A stretch of 64,000 nucleotides of DNA from Polyodon spathula (taxonomy: Eukaryota; Chordata; Actinopteri; Acipenseriformes; Polyodontidae). The stretch covers positions 44,453,726 through 44,517,725 of the forward strand of contig NC_054534.1 in NCBI RefSeq assembly GCF_017654505.1. Direction: 5' to 3'. The notes beneath the pieces were generated by a model. The model worked only from the letters and a program-made list of their open reading frames with translations, made no database searches and had not been told where the DNA came from. Made by a program: the position numbers and the translations under genes. This document shows positions 1 through 10,519 of the stretch, piece by piece (position 1 is the stretch's first letter; every line of letters starts with the position of its first letter).

Positions 1-813
1 CAAAAACATCTTTTTTAATTAGACTCAGAACCTTAAAACATTCTGATCCAGCGAGAGCAGAATTGCAAACTATATAGAACTGAGTTAATATGCTAGAAGC
101 AATCAAACTAGGTTTGATTATAATAATAAAAAACAAAATTATTTAAATAAATAAGAAACCTAATATAAGATAGATAAGATAAGATATAAGAGATTGCTAC
201 ATTGAAGTATCTGAATTAGAACTACATGTTATCATTTAAAGTATAAACTGTAACTTATATATACAGTGAACCGATTTGTAACCTCATCCTTACCTGTCTG
301 TAGTAAAAGCAGTGTTGGAGATGACTTATTTGTTTTGGCTGAAGCAAGGATTTTTTCTGATGGTCAGTGATTTAAAAGCCAAGATCCTCTCTATAATGAG
401 CTATCTCATTAATATTAACAAACAAAATACCTTTCGGATAACAGAAGGTAGGAGTTTATATTAAAATAATCATTTTTCATCAGTTCTTATCAGGCAAGTA
501 ACAGCTTTGCTTGAAATGATGTTTGAGAGCTATAAAATGACTTAATGCATGAATTTGGAAAATTGCTTACAGTGGAGTTTCATATTATTTAAAACACAAA
601 TATTGGCAAGTAAACAAATCTGCTTTTGCAGGCAAATTTTTGAACCAGTGGTCAGGTTTAGTCCAAGAATGGCACAGTTAAATAAGGCTGTTATATTTAA
701 CATGTTAATTATAAATAAATTTAAATGGAAATAACTAGACTGACCACTGTATGCCTAGCACTTTCACACAAGGGCTTATGATAAACCCCTACAGTCTTTG
801 TTCAATAAACTGT

Positions 814-814
<1 letters not shown>
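1..814. other. AT-rich flank, no gene seen
   Basis: No coding pattern, RNA gene or element boundary is recognised. The sequence is AT-rich and not obviously repetitive, apart from short GATA-like runs near 165-195. The short open frames here have no recognisable protein features. Confidence 0.5.

Positions 815-874
<60 letters not shown>
815..874. repeat. (CA)n microsatellite
   Basis: About 30 CA units, with a small AAAAA interruption at the 3' end. It produces a spurious valine-cysteine open frame on the minus strand. Confidence 0.97.
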
Positions 875-878
<4 letters not shown>

Positions 879-1289
879 CACACCTGTATATGAAAGTAAG
901 CTAATCTCAAAAAGTGAAATATGCTGCTCAGAGGAAATATGTTGTAGACCCAAGTTAATATAATCACACAAAAAGTTATATATAAAACAGCATCTCTTTT
1001 AATACACATATACAATTGTATCATATTCTATTGTATTGTATTATATCAAGGATCCTGGGACTTTGCTTCACCTGACTTTTTAGCGAAAGAAGGGGTTGAA
1101 AAAGAAAACTATGTGATCATGTTCCAATGAGTTATATCCAATTAATTTTGAAGGTTTTTATGTAACTCCAGTTAGTTTTAAAAAGAGTTGACTGGATCCT
1201 TCTAGAATATATCATTAACTCAAAGATAAGAACTGTCAAGGCAGATTGATGATCAGATTTAATTGGGACTCCTGATGTATTCAATGAAG

Positions 1290-1490
1290 GGAAAATCCTA
1301 TATAAGCCCAGAGCAAGATCTCATTCGATACCATTGATCTTGATCTTGCAAGCTGACGTGCTCCATGCTCTGAGGGTCTCTGAAAAACTGATTGCTATTT
1401 GAGTTGAAATCACAAGTCTCTGCCTTTCGAAGACATTTCTTATTTTTTATATCTCCTACACTACACCTTCATATACTGGAAGGTAAGCAT
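1290..1490 (+). promoter_or_regulatory. Candidate TATA promoter with non-coding first exon
   Basis: A TATATAAG box at 1299-1306 is followed by about 150 bp of less AT-rich sequence and then a good splice donor, GGAAG|GTAAGC, with the exon end near 1484. The spacing fits transcription starting near 1330 and a 5' exon of about 150 bp. The only ATG noted in the stretch (CTCCATGCTCTGA) is followed almost at once by a stop, so the exon would be non-coding. It lies about 5.6 kb upstream of the trpm3 exon on the same strand and could be an upstream alternative first exon, or part of an old LTR. No transcript evidence is available from sequence alone. Confidence 0.35.
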
Positions 1491-1499
1491 ATATTTTAA

Positions 1500-2220
1500 T
1501 TTATATCTCATTTATATTGGATGCATTGCTATAAGGTATAGAAATTATGTTTTAGTCTTAAGAGAGTGACATATTGTATGTTGTAGGATTTAGTGGTGGG
1601 CGCATTAGCTTTTTGCATTTTATAGCCTGAAAGCTACATATATAATAACTATATTAATATTACTGTATTGAAGTCCTAATGCTGTTAAACCTGTAAAAGT
1701 AGTGGATCACCCAGATTGCTTATTACTTGGGATTTACGGTGTACTGCACAACCAACCAATCAAATTTTTAAAGCATATAATAAACTGAAAGGGCACTACT
1801 ACTGCTCAGATTCATTAAAACTTCAAATTAAATGAGTCTGTGTGATTTTATTGCTTATTAAAAAGTTGTCTGGACAGATAGCATGCCCAGTGCATGAACA
1901 AAACCACGTACAGTGGTTTAGAACATCTCTGTCCTCCTTAAACATCTCTTCTGGGTTTAAGAGTGTGCTCAGAGCATATAAATAAATAAAAAGAGTATGT
2001 GCAATTCTAACAGTTGGTGTCCACAACATGGGCCAAGCTAATTAATGATCCATATAGACTAATCAAGAAAATCACTATTAAATAAAAATCGACCAATATT
2101 TTTTATTAAAATTGTTTAACATTTTAAAACAAATAATAAAATCACTTAAACATTTTAATCCCATATGCAATTTTGTAAGGTAAATTGGGTATGGACATTT
2201 AAACCCAGAAAACCAAGGTT
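1500..2220. other. AT-rich non-coding stretch
   Basis: Nothing is recognised beyond AT-rich single-copy-looking DNA. If the upstream exon candidate is real, this is the start of its intron. Confidence 0.4.
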
Positions 2221-2224
2221 ATGC

Positions 2225-2919
2225 TACACCAGCAGATGCGGTGACCTTAACTCGTGCACAAACCTTCCGGTAAAATAAGGTCTAGCAAAAATATAAAAGA
2301 AGATATTGAACAGGCTACTGCAGATAGTCAAAATTATGGCAGTAAAAAGGCTTACAATAGATGATCTTATTAAGCGAAGCAAAGAGATAGCAGAATCGGC
2401 TACTAATCTCTTGGAAAGATTATTCCAGAGTTTTGGACAGGGTAATCAAATAGAAATTGCAATGAGTGACAGTGAGGAATCATTACATGTGGGGGCTTTC
2501 ATGGAGATCGCCCTGAGAGAGAGAGAGTGAGGAAACACAGGCTGGCAGAAGCCTGCAAATATGTTAGTCAGGAGATAAATGAGAAGCTTTAGTATTCTAC
2601 CTCTAAATCAGAGGAAGAGAAACTGATCACAGAAAAAAAGGGAGTGACCTCTTAAATGAGTTGTTAACCTTTCAACTGGGAGCAATAGATCCAAAGAGAG
2701 GAATAAAAAGAAGTTAAGCAAGCAAAGTAGTGAGTCAACTGGAGCAGCTGCAGGTAGGGACTGTTCAGTCCACCCAGAGGGGCGGCAACCAGCAAGGAGA
2801 GAGGGAGCTCACAGGCTACACCAAGTCACTCGTATAATCTGAGGCAGGGTCCTAAAGAGCAGTCGAGATTATGACAGAGGAGGTAGAAGATTATTTAAAA
2901 TAATTTACTTAAAAAAAAC

Positions 2920-3014
<95 letters not shown>

Positions 3015-3200
3015 AATCAATTAAATTAAAGACCAGGGTATGAATTTAAGTACAACATTATAAAGAAAAGGTTAGCCGTATCTCATCACACGGTAATGGG
3101 GTTATTTAATTATGCAAGGAACACAGTGCCAGGGTACTCAGTATTAACAACCAGTATCAGAGTATACCCAGGAAATATTTTCCTGGACAGAGGAAGATGA
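2225..3200 (+). pseudogene. Unassigned decayed coding-like segment
   Basis: Base composition here is richer in GA, and several short open stretches on the + strand look like decayed protein: 2306-2530, rich in acidic residues after an ATG, then further pieces in shifted frames to about 2880 and from about 3030 to 3190. An AT microsatellite (2921-3010) splits it. I could not assign the pieces to a known family. Gag-like or other retroelement origin is possible but not shown. Stops and frame changes make a functional gene unlikely. Confidence 0.3.
2921..3010. repeat. (AT)n microsatellite
   Basis: An uninterrupted AT run of about 45 units. Confidence 0.97.
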
Positions 3201-3839
3201 ATTTAGGCTTAAAACAGCTTAATGTACTTGTAACAGGGGAGGTCTGTGCTGACTGTTTGGCGTAAACGTGGTACTGCAGGAAGGGGGGCAGCAGCCTCAT
3301 AGAGTGACATATTGCAGTGACACGAAGAGGTGGGGAAGAGGGTATGTTGGCTTTCCCTCTCTGAGTAGCTGAGAGGTGGGCCTGGGGGGTTTGAGTCTGG
3401 GGGGCAACCCAGAATGCAGTATAGGAATCTCAGTTGCAAAAAAAAAAGAAACTCAACATCACTTTGAAGCGGTGTAAGGTTGCACGAAAATGTGATTTAG
3501 AAGTCAGGGTTAATGCATATCAAATAGCAATTCATGCATGTAGCCAATCAAAGCACAGTGGGGGGAGTAAAGTTACAACCAATAAGGATTCAACTTTCCC
3601 TTTAAGTGCACCTGTGTGTCTGGAATAGCGAGCGGATGGCATTTTGAAACCAAACAAAAAAGAATAAAGGAGACAAAAGTGCAACAAAATAAAAAATGTC
3701 CAGCAGCCCAAGTGAGGAGGATGACTAAGCCCCTCAAGCAAGGCTACAATTTTTTTTTTTTAGCAGCCTGGAGGTGGAGAATGAATACTTATGAAATAAA
3801 AAAAAAAAAAAAAAATCTATAAGGCTTTGTCTGACCTAC

Positions 3840-4770
3840 CTGGCACTTGCAGCATCTGCAACCTCCACCACTGGGGTTTCAAGTTCAGCATCTGCTTCCC
3901 TCAAACCCTGTAATCTTTCCTCTGTAAGTTCAACATCCATTACGGAGAGCTATGTAAAACACAACCAGCCAGGATGGTATTGATAACTTTCCGAGGAGTG
4001 TACTGTAGTGTTCCCCCAGAGATATCCAAACATTGGAATCACATTTTGAGGATTACAAATGTTATCTCAATTGCAGTATGAGCACATTTAAAGGTACAAT
4101 AATACTTATGTTTGGCAGGGGTCATGGGGTTGAGCAACAGTGTCAGTAGCCACTGCTTCAGTGGATACCCATTGTCCCCTATCAACCAGCCTCTCAGACT
4201 GTCATCTCGCTGAAACGCAGCTGCCACCTGCGAATTAGTGAGGATAAGAGTCCTGAGGGAGCCAGGATAGTTTGCATACACATTTGTAATGTAGTTGTTG
4301 GCATTACACAATTCTTACATGTTGACAGAATATGTTCCCTTGTGATTTATGTAGAGGTGCCTATCTTGTTTGGTGAGTGTAGCTGTACATGTGTGCAATC
4401 GATGGCTTCCAGGACACCCATACCTCCCAAGAAAACCCTGCTTTGTATTTTGTTGCAGCTTGTGAGAGACAGGGCAATGGAAATTCTCCTCCCCGCTTTA
4501 CTAAAGCTGCAGGTACACCTTGCACTGCACAGTCGACTGGCTTATGTCTGCAGTAAACTAGTAACCCACAGTACATTGGAACGAGCCAGTGGCACACAAT
4601 CTTAGTGCAGCGGGTACCCTTAGTGCTATAGACAAACAGTGTGCCCTCCGCATCTCTCCTTCCAGGTCAGCCTGAAGCAGTTGGCAGATGTCAGTGATTG
4701 TTTGTCTGCTGAGACAAAATGGTGGTAGGCATTTCCTGACTTTTGTAGCTTCAAGCTTAAACAATAACTA
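3840..4770 (-). pseudogene. PIF/Harbinger transposase relic (HARBI1-like)
   Basis: Minus-strand frames spell a Harbinger DDE transposase in order. Around 4764-4600 lies the N-terminal part (motif LSRQTITDICQLL and ATGSFQ). Around 4410-4386 lies the first catalytic Asp in AIDCTHV. Within 4311-4039 lie the second Asp in LIGDNGYPLKQWLLT and the Glu in AIEITF. Family knowledge: these enzymes cut and paste DNA with 3-bp TWA target duplications and need a partner Myb/SANT protein. All three catalytic residues are visible, but the reading frame changes at least twice, so the copy is dead. The piece at about 3840-3960 could be the tail of the associated protein. Terminal repeats were not identified. 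Confidence 0.8.
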
Positions 4771-5590
4771 TTTTTATAGAACTATTTTTGTAATGAATAG
4801 ATAAATAGGTATTTATCATTTTATTATAATTTGAACTAAAATCCCATCTTCTAGATCCAGCCGTACATAGTGGAGAAAATCTGACTTGTGGGTAGCTGTG
4901 GGTATGTAGGTTTATGAACAAGGTCAATCAAAATCTGAGCATATTGACAGTGGGGCTTGAGTGGTTTTTAACCTTTTGTGAAAGAATTCTGACCCTTTGT
5001 CTTATCAGCTACAGCATGTTTTAACATAGTCATGAAAATAGTGAACTTGCTTTATACTACACAGTTTGAGAGATTTCATATTCAGTGTTTCTGAGAATTT
5101 AGTTTTTTCCTAAATCTTACTTTGGAATATGTTCTGCATTCATTCAAATCAAACGGCAGCTTGATCGGGCAAATCGCAAGGTTCAAAATTATGCTGCGTT
5201 GCTAATCAGATGCAGAGCTTGATCTAAGGAAAGCAATTATCTGAATGCAGTTGTTTAATTTAGGTTTAAACATTAAACATTATACATTTGCAATTAGTAT
5301 TATTTGTAAAAATGTTCATGCCAATATGTTTTTAAACAATATTATACCCTTTCTCTTCCTCTGAACAAATCAATGTCAAATGTGTGAAATATTACATTTT
5401 CACAATATCTTAAAACTTCAAGTCATGTATATACAATAATTAATCTTTATTTCACTGACAAAATAGATGGTAATAATTGTACTTGAAATTTAACCATGTG
5501 ATTACTTTAGAATCTTTTTTGAAATAGTGTGTAGGAGAATTAAAATAAACACAGGTTGCCATGGAAATTTATATTTATATAATATACCTT

Positions 5591-5656
<66 letters not shown>

Positions 5657-6590
5657 TCGAACTCTAAAGACAACGATAAACTGTATTAAATTATCTGATA
5701 TTACTAATTTATATATACCAGTTTATATTAAAAGGGTATATGGTTATTAATCGACTGTTTTATGTAAAACTAAAGCTGAACTTCCCGGTATAAAAGTTTC
5801 GAAATTTTCAAAGATTAACACCTATTTTATTAATTCCTGTTTTTTTTTTTTTTTTTTTTTAAGATGTAAGATGTAAAACACCTCTTAATTTTTCAAAAAA
5901 TGTAAGAATAGAGGAAACAGTTTGAAAATATGGCCCGAAGTGTCTAATTTGCAATACTAATTTCTACCTTTTACCATAGTATTGAAATGATAACTTGACA
6001 GCTGAAAATATTTGTTAAAAACATGTCCTACTCCAATATTGTTTAAATTTGTCAAGGAGAGGAAACAAGAACATACTGTAGGCTGAATGAATAATAAATG
6101 AAACAGCTCTGCAGCATAAATCAGATGATTAGATGCATTAAAACATAAAGACATAGAATATGTCAACTTTTTGTTCTTGATTTCATAGAACATTTCACAA
6201 CTGCACAAAACATTTTAGATTACCTTGTGAAGATAAAAATCAGTTATTCAAAAATGCTTTGAACCAGTTCAGAAATTAATACCATACATGCCATAATATA
6301 AACATGCCCAGGTAACTGGCTTTAATTTTGGAAAGCAACATTAATTAAAATTGTATCAGTGATGCCTATTTGAAGGAACCTCTATAAGTACACGATATAA
6401 AAATGCCAATAGGGTTCAACTGGACAGATGGTGGGATTTGATAATCACTTTTTTGTAAAAATGAATGTCTCCTTCGCTCTTTAGATGTCATCCAGCTGTA
6501 CAACCCCTTAGGGAAAACTACCATTTGCTAAACACATCTCCTGCATTAAGCTTTGAACAATGAAATGATACACTGTTTTTCTTTCATGTT
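4771..6590. other. AT-rich non-coding stretch
   Basis: No gene is recognised. It holds an AT microsatellite at 5586-5654 and a T run at 5842-5860. The rest looks single-copy and very AT-rich. Confidence 0.45.
5586..5654. repeat. (AT)n microsatellite
   Basis: A continuous TA/AT run flanked by AT-rich DNA. Confidence 0.95.
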
Positions 6591-6599
6591 CTCAGCCTC

Positions 6600-7107
6600 C
6601 TTAAAATAGCTTTGTCAAATACAGTAGAAGGGGAAAATCCCCTCTGGCTCCTGCATGCATGCTTTCAGTCGTAGAAAGCACACCCACCTCAGAGCCTGAC
6701 CTGCATGTTCTATTAGATGAGGAGATACCCTTTTTTTCTCCTAGTCGCAGGTATGTTCTGCAGAGAGAGAGAGAGAGAAAGAGAGAGGCCATCCCTTTTT
6801 GTCTTGAAGATAGTGCAGCCCTCCACTGAGCAGCAGCAGCCTGATTGCTTCTAGTCTGCCTGCTTGTTTGGTATGCATGAGCACAGCTGCACCAAAAGAG
6901 AGGAGGCAGATTTCTTGAGGTTGATCAGATGCTAGAAGCAACTGTACTTTGCCACCATTGAAGTAGTGGGAAGTGCCAGTTCTCTAGTACCAAAGAGAGG
7001 GAGCTGTTGTTGGTTACTATGGTCATGGGGAATTCAGTGGACAAAAAGAGACCAGCCTAACACTTTTGGCTATCCAGGTTCACAAAGTGGGATTTAAAAA
7101 AGGGGTA
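6600..7107 (+). promoter_or_regulatory. trpm3: Probable 5' UTR / promoter region of the trpm3 exon
   Basis: This is the sequence directly upstream of the trpm3 start. It is less AT-rich than its surroundings and includes a GA tract (6761-6786) and a CAG run near 6830. A short upstream open frame, ATG at 7019 to TAA at 7060 (13 codons), lies in a different frame and could dampen translation. In the trpm3 frame the sequence is open back to about 6988 (a TAG lies at 6985) with no ATG. A possible splice acceptor, CTATCCAG at 7070-7077, would make the coding exon start at 7078. No TATA box is evident. Which start is used cannot be told from sequence. Confidence 0.45.
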
Positions 7108-7197
7108 ATGAATCAGCTGGATGCTCCCCGGCCTCTGAACTGGACCATTCGGAAGCTGTGCCATGCAGCTTTTCTCCCATCAGTTCGACTTCTAAAG
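7108..7197 (+). CDS. trpm3: TRPM3 cation channel, alternative N-terminal exon (partial)
   Basis: Seen: an ATG opens 30 codons beginning [16 protein letters not shown] and ending SVRLLK, then AAG|GTATGG, a good splice donor in phase 0. Family knowledge: TRPM3 is a plasma-membrane calcium-permeable channel, and one mammalian isoform class carries [16 protein letters not shown]... just before the shared AQKSW segment. The match, the single A-to-L change and the phase-0 exit toward AQKSW all fit. TRPM1 lacks this segment. The two residues before the ATG (GV) also match the longer mammalian N-terminus, so translation might begin further upstream in some isoforms. This is too short for the usual ORF cut-off and is only the first coding piece. 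The TRPM homology domain, six membrane segments and coiled coil lie outside the window. Confidence 0.85.
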
Positions 7198-8467
7198 GTA
7201 TGGGCAAGTTTTCTGTTGAAATAAATGTGATGGTTTTGGAGGTTTCTCAGCAGTGTGTCAGGCAGACTCTACCATGAAAAGCTTTTCAGACTCTACCATT
7301 AAAAATCTAGTTGCAACTTGAATTATTAATTTATTCAAAGAGATTAAGGGATTATTCATTATCTTCTGATATTTTCATGCAATTTTGATTTATCTGAGTT
7401 ATAATTGCCACTGTGTGATACATTGACTATGTTGCATGCTATTTGCAGTTGTATTTGTAATCTTTCTAATACTGTCGTACTAGAGATTTCTAAAGGCATT
7501 TTATAAACAGAGGGCAAAGTAATGATGAAGTGTTTTTTCAAGGCTATTTTCTTCACGGCAAGGAGAATTTACAGTAACTTTTTTGTTGCTCTTTTATCAG
7601 TTGTCAAAAATTAAAAGTATGTATTTCCATATGCAGAACATATGGTGTACAGATTACTTGTCGGGAGATTTTTGACCAGCCAGCTGTACTAAAGAGCATC
7701 TAAAATAAATCCTGTGTTTGATTACTACTTAATAGCATATTTTGTACAGTGTACAGTATCTGATAGTTATCTGTTGTACACAAGAGTATTACAAATAGGG
7801 TGTTAATCATACCGATTCACAGTGTTCAAAGTATATAAAATCCCTTGTATGGGTACTTAGTATGTGTATGCGTGATGTACTCATTATCTTTCACAGAAAA
7901 GTCTGTACAGTATGTGCTTGTATATGTAAAATAACAAAGACTGTGTAAGGCAACGTAGCAACGTAGAAGAGAAACAGATGGTTATTCTTTAGAAATACTG
8001 ACAAATGTGTTGTTAATGTTATAACTCACTTAACTTCCCCACCTGCCTAATAATGAAATCAGTAGCATGTAAGGGTTTGCATGACCATGTTTGTTTTAGC
8101 CTTGAAGAAACAAGCCTGCAGTAATCTGTTTATTCAGGCCAATAAGTGCTTGCAGTTTTGTATGAAATCTGAACCTAATTAATCCTTGCACTTTTTTTCA
8201 TAAGAACCTATTTTGGTAAGCTATATAAAAAGTATTCTTTGGGCGATAAAACCATTATATTTTTTCAGACTATATATATATATTATATCATTATATATAT
8301 CATATTATATATATATATATATTATATTATATATATATAATACAGTTTTTACAAAATGTGCGTTTCCCACCCAAGGGGGGGTCGGATTTTTTGTGAAACA
8401 TCACACTGTTAGGACAATATATATATATATATAAATATATATATATATAATCTATATATTTATATAT

Positions 8468-8525
<58 letters not shown>

Positions 8526-9026
8526 ATGTGTGTGTGTGTGTGTGTACCTACATTACCTTTTCCTTTTTAATTTTGCACCTTTTGGTACACATCAGTTTTC
8601 ATTTTTCTAATTATATATAATAGCCCTTTTTCTTATCTGGTTTTTTAACCTTTTTTGATCAATGAATTGCACTACTTATTTTAAAATAAACAATATTAAA
8701 TGATGTGTGACATAACCCAATTTGTTTAATGCAGCTAATTGCAGTCCACGGTTGATTTGCATGTGTTTGAGATACAATTTTCATGTATCAGTTTAATGAA
8801 TGCTGTATATACCGTAACAAATGTAGGAATGCATCAGCTGCTTTACATTTACCTCTTTTACCTCTTTAAAGAATGTTACTAGAAGTAAAATCTACCCTTG
8901 TGTTTTACAATTTTACCCACAAGTTTGAAATAAAAATGCATTCTCAAAATAATACTTCATTTATTCCTGAAAAGTGTTGCAAACACCCCCATCCCCTCCC
9001 CCTGGACTTTGGCCCATCCACTTTTA
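7198..9026 (+). other. Start of the long trpm3 5' intron
   Basis: It begins with the GT donor at 7198. No further exon is recognised. The content is AT-rich DNA plus a compound microsatellite at 8262-8545. TRPM3 is known for very long 5' introns, and the transposon load of the rest of the window is consistent with that. Confidence 0.6.
8262..8545. repeat. Compound TA / CA / TG microsatellite
   Basis: Several TA blocks (8270-8340 and 8418-8480) are followed by (CA)n at 8480-8523, then ATG ATG and (TG)n at 8526-8544. The CA and TG blocks form an inverted pair around a few bases and could fold into a hairpin. A short unique G-run segment (8371-8384) sits in the middle. Confidence 0.93.
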
Positions 9027-10098
9027 GGATGTATTCACACTGGGTCCGTTTAGAGGGTTTGGGCTACACTCGTACGGTTCGATATGTTTGGTGTAAACTG
9101 TGAACAACAAAGTCTGCTTGGGAAATGAACTGTCCCGAATCCAACTAAAGAGGGTCTTGATCCGTTTGTCAAACGCGCAGTTTGGTTTGCTTGCTAAATG
9201 TCAATGTGAACAGCTGCCGGACTCATAGGACACATAGGAAACGAGCTATACAAGGGTAACCTGACTCGGAAGTAAACACTTCGCTCATAGTTTAAAGTTC
9301 ATATTCTGAGAAAACAAGTCTGGCAAAAATGCCTTTGCAAACTACATTAGGGTTACCAGACATTCTGTGAAAACTGCGATTGTCCGTTTCAGCCTTAATT
9401 TGTTGTCCTAGTCGGAAACAGTAAAATTGTTAATTGTCTCGATTTTGCTATTTAATTTTTTTATTTAAATACAAAACTACATCAGTGTGCTCCACAAGTT
9501 AATAGCAGAGTAATGTATTAGGTTGTGATAGTGCCATTCAACAATAATAAAAATAAAAAAAATAACCAATTATGTGGATTATTTGTTTAATCATTGTTAT
9601 TATGGGTATACCTTATGTTTAAATGGTAATAGCTGATCTATTTTTTTAAATATGGCTTTTTGAACATGTATCAGGTGTTGACTAGATGACATTATAAAGA
9701 ACACATTGAGTTGTGATCTGCAATACTTTTACCCAATTTTTAATTTTTTAACTGTTATTGTGTTATTATATATTGTTATTTTAACAGCTTTAGAGTTTCT
9801 ATGGCGTCTGTGAATTGAAATAAAAAACCTCCCAGTTTGTCACTGTCGAAATCTGGACAGTGGGAGAAACTGAAGCTCTGACAGAAATTTGGTCAGACAC
9901 CAAAATCCAAGCTGAACTGGAGATAACTGGAGAAAAAAAATTGTAAAATCTATTGTCGTTTCTTAAATTACTTTGTTTAATGCCGACAGTAGGAGAACCG
10001 TGCAGAATTGCATAAACTGCATTATTCTCCTACTGTAGGCATTCAATACATGTAATAATTAAAATAGTGAAGTGCTCCCTCAGTGCTTTCTTCCACAG

Positions 10099-10174
<76 letters not shown>

Positions 10175-10516
10175 TCATATCATATCATATCTGAATCTAA
10201 AACATACTATATTAAAAACTGGAGCAATACATCAATAGCTGCCAGCTGTCAATATGCCTTGCAGGATAATGTAAACATCCAGTTCACACACCATGTAAAT
10301 GAATCGAGGTCACTTGAAAACTGCACTGTGAATACAGACTCAGTGCTGAAGAAAAATGGAAAAGGACCAAAAAAAAAAAGAACTTTAGTTCATGTCCAAA
10401 TTAACATGTTCTCTTTGCTCGCAGATAAGTGTGAACAGCACGCACATGGACACATTGTTTCAAACTAAACAAAACCAGACCAAGTCCGTTTGAAACGGAC
10501 CAGTGTGAACACAGCC
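9027..10516. mobile_element. Non-autonomous DNA transposon with TTA target duplication
   Basis: The left end (GGATGTATTCACACTGGGTC at 9027) and right end (GACCAGTGTGAACACAGCC ending 10516) are inverted copies of about 25 bp. Each is flanked directly by TTA (9024-9026 and 10517-10519). GG-starting termini with a TWA duplication are typical of the PIF/Harbinger superfamily, so that assignment is inferred. The interior is about 1.5 kb with no recognisable transposase. It contains an AT microsatellite at 10100-10172, and another repeat end, AGGGTTACCAGAC, near 9349. It is therefore a non-autonomous copy that others have entered or that has decayed. Confidence 0.72.
10100..10172. repeat. (AT)n microsatellite
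   Basis: A continuous AT run of about 36 units followed by ATCATATCATATC variants. It creates an artificial Ile-Tyr open frame. Confidence 0.96.
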
Positions 10517-10519
10517 TTA

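Noticed and set aside
776..1024. Valine-cysteine-rich open frame
   Set aside because: It is the translation of a CA microsatellite.
8213..8524. Open frames on both strands
   Set aside because: They arise from TA and CA repeats.
10067..10468. 133-codon open frame
   Set aside because: The first third is an AT microsatellite translation and the rest lies inside a transposon without a known domain.
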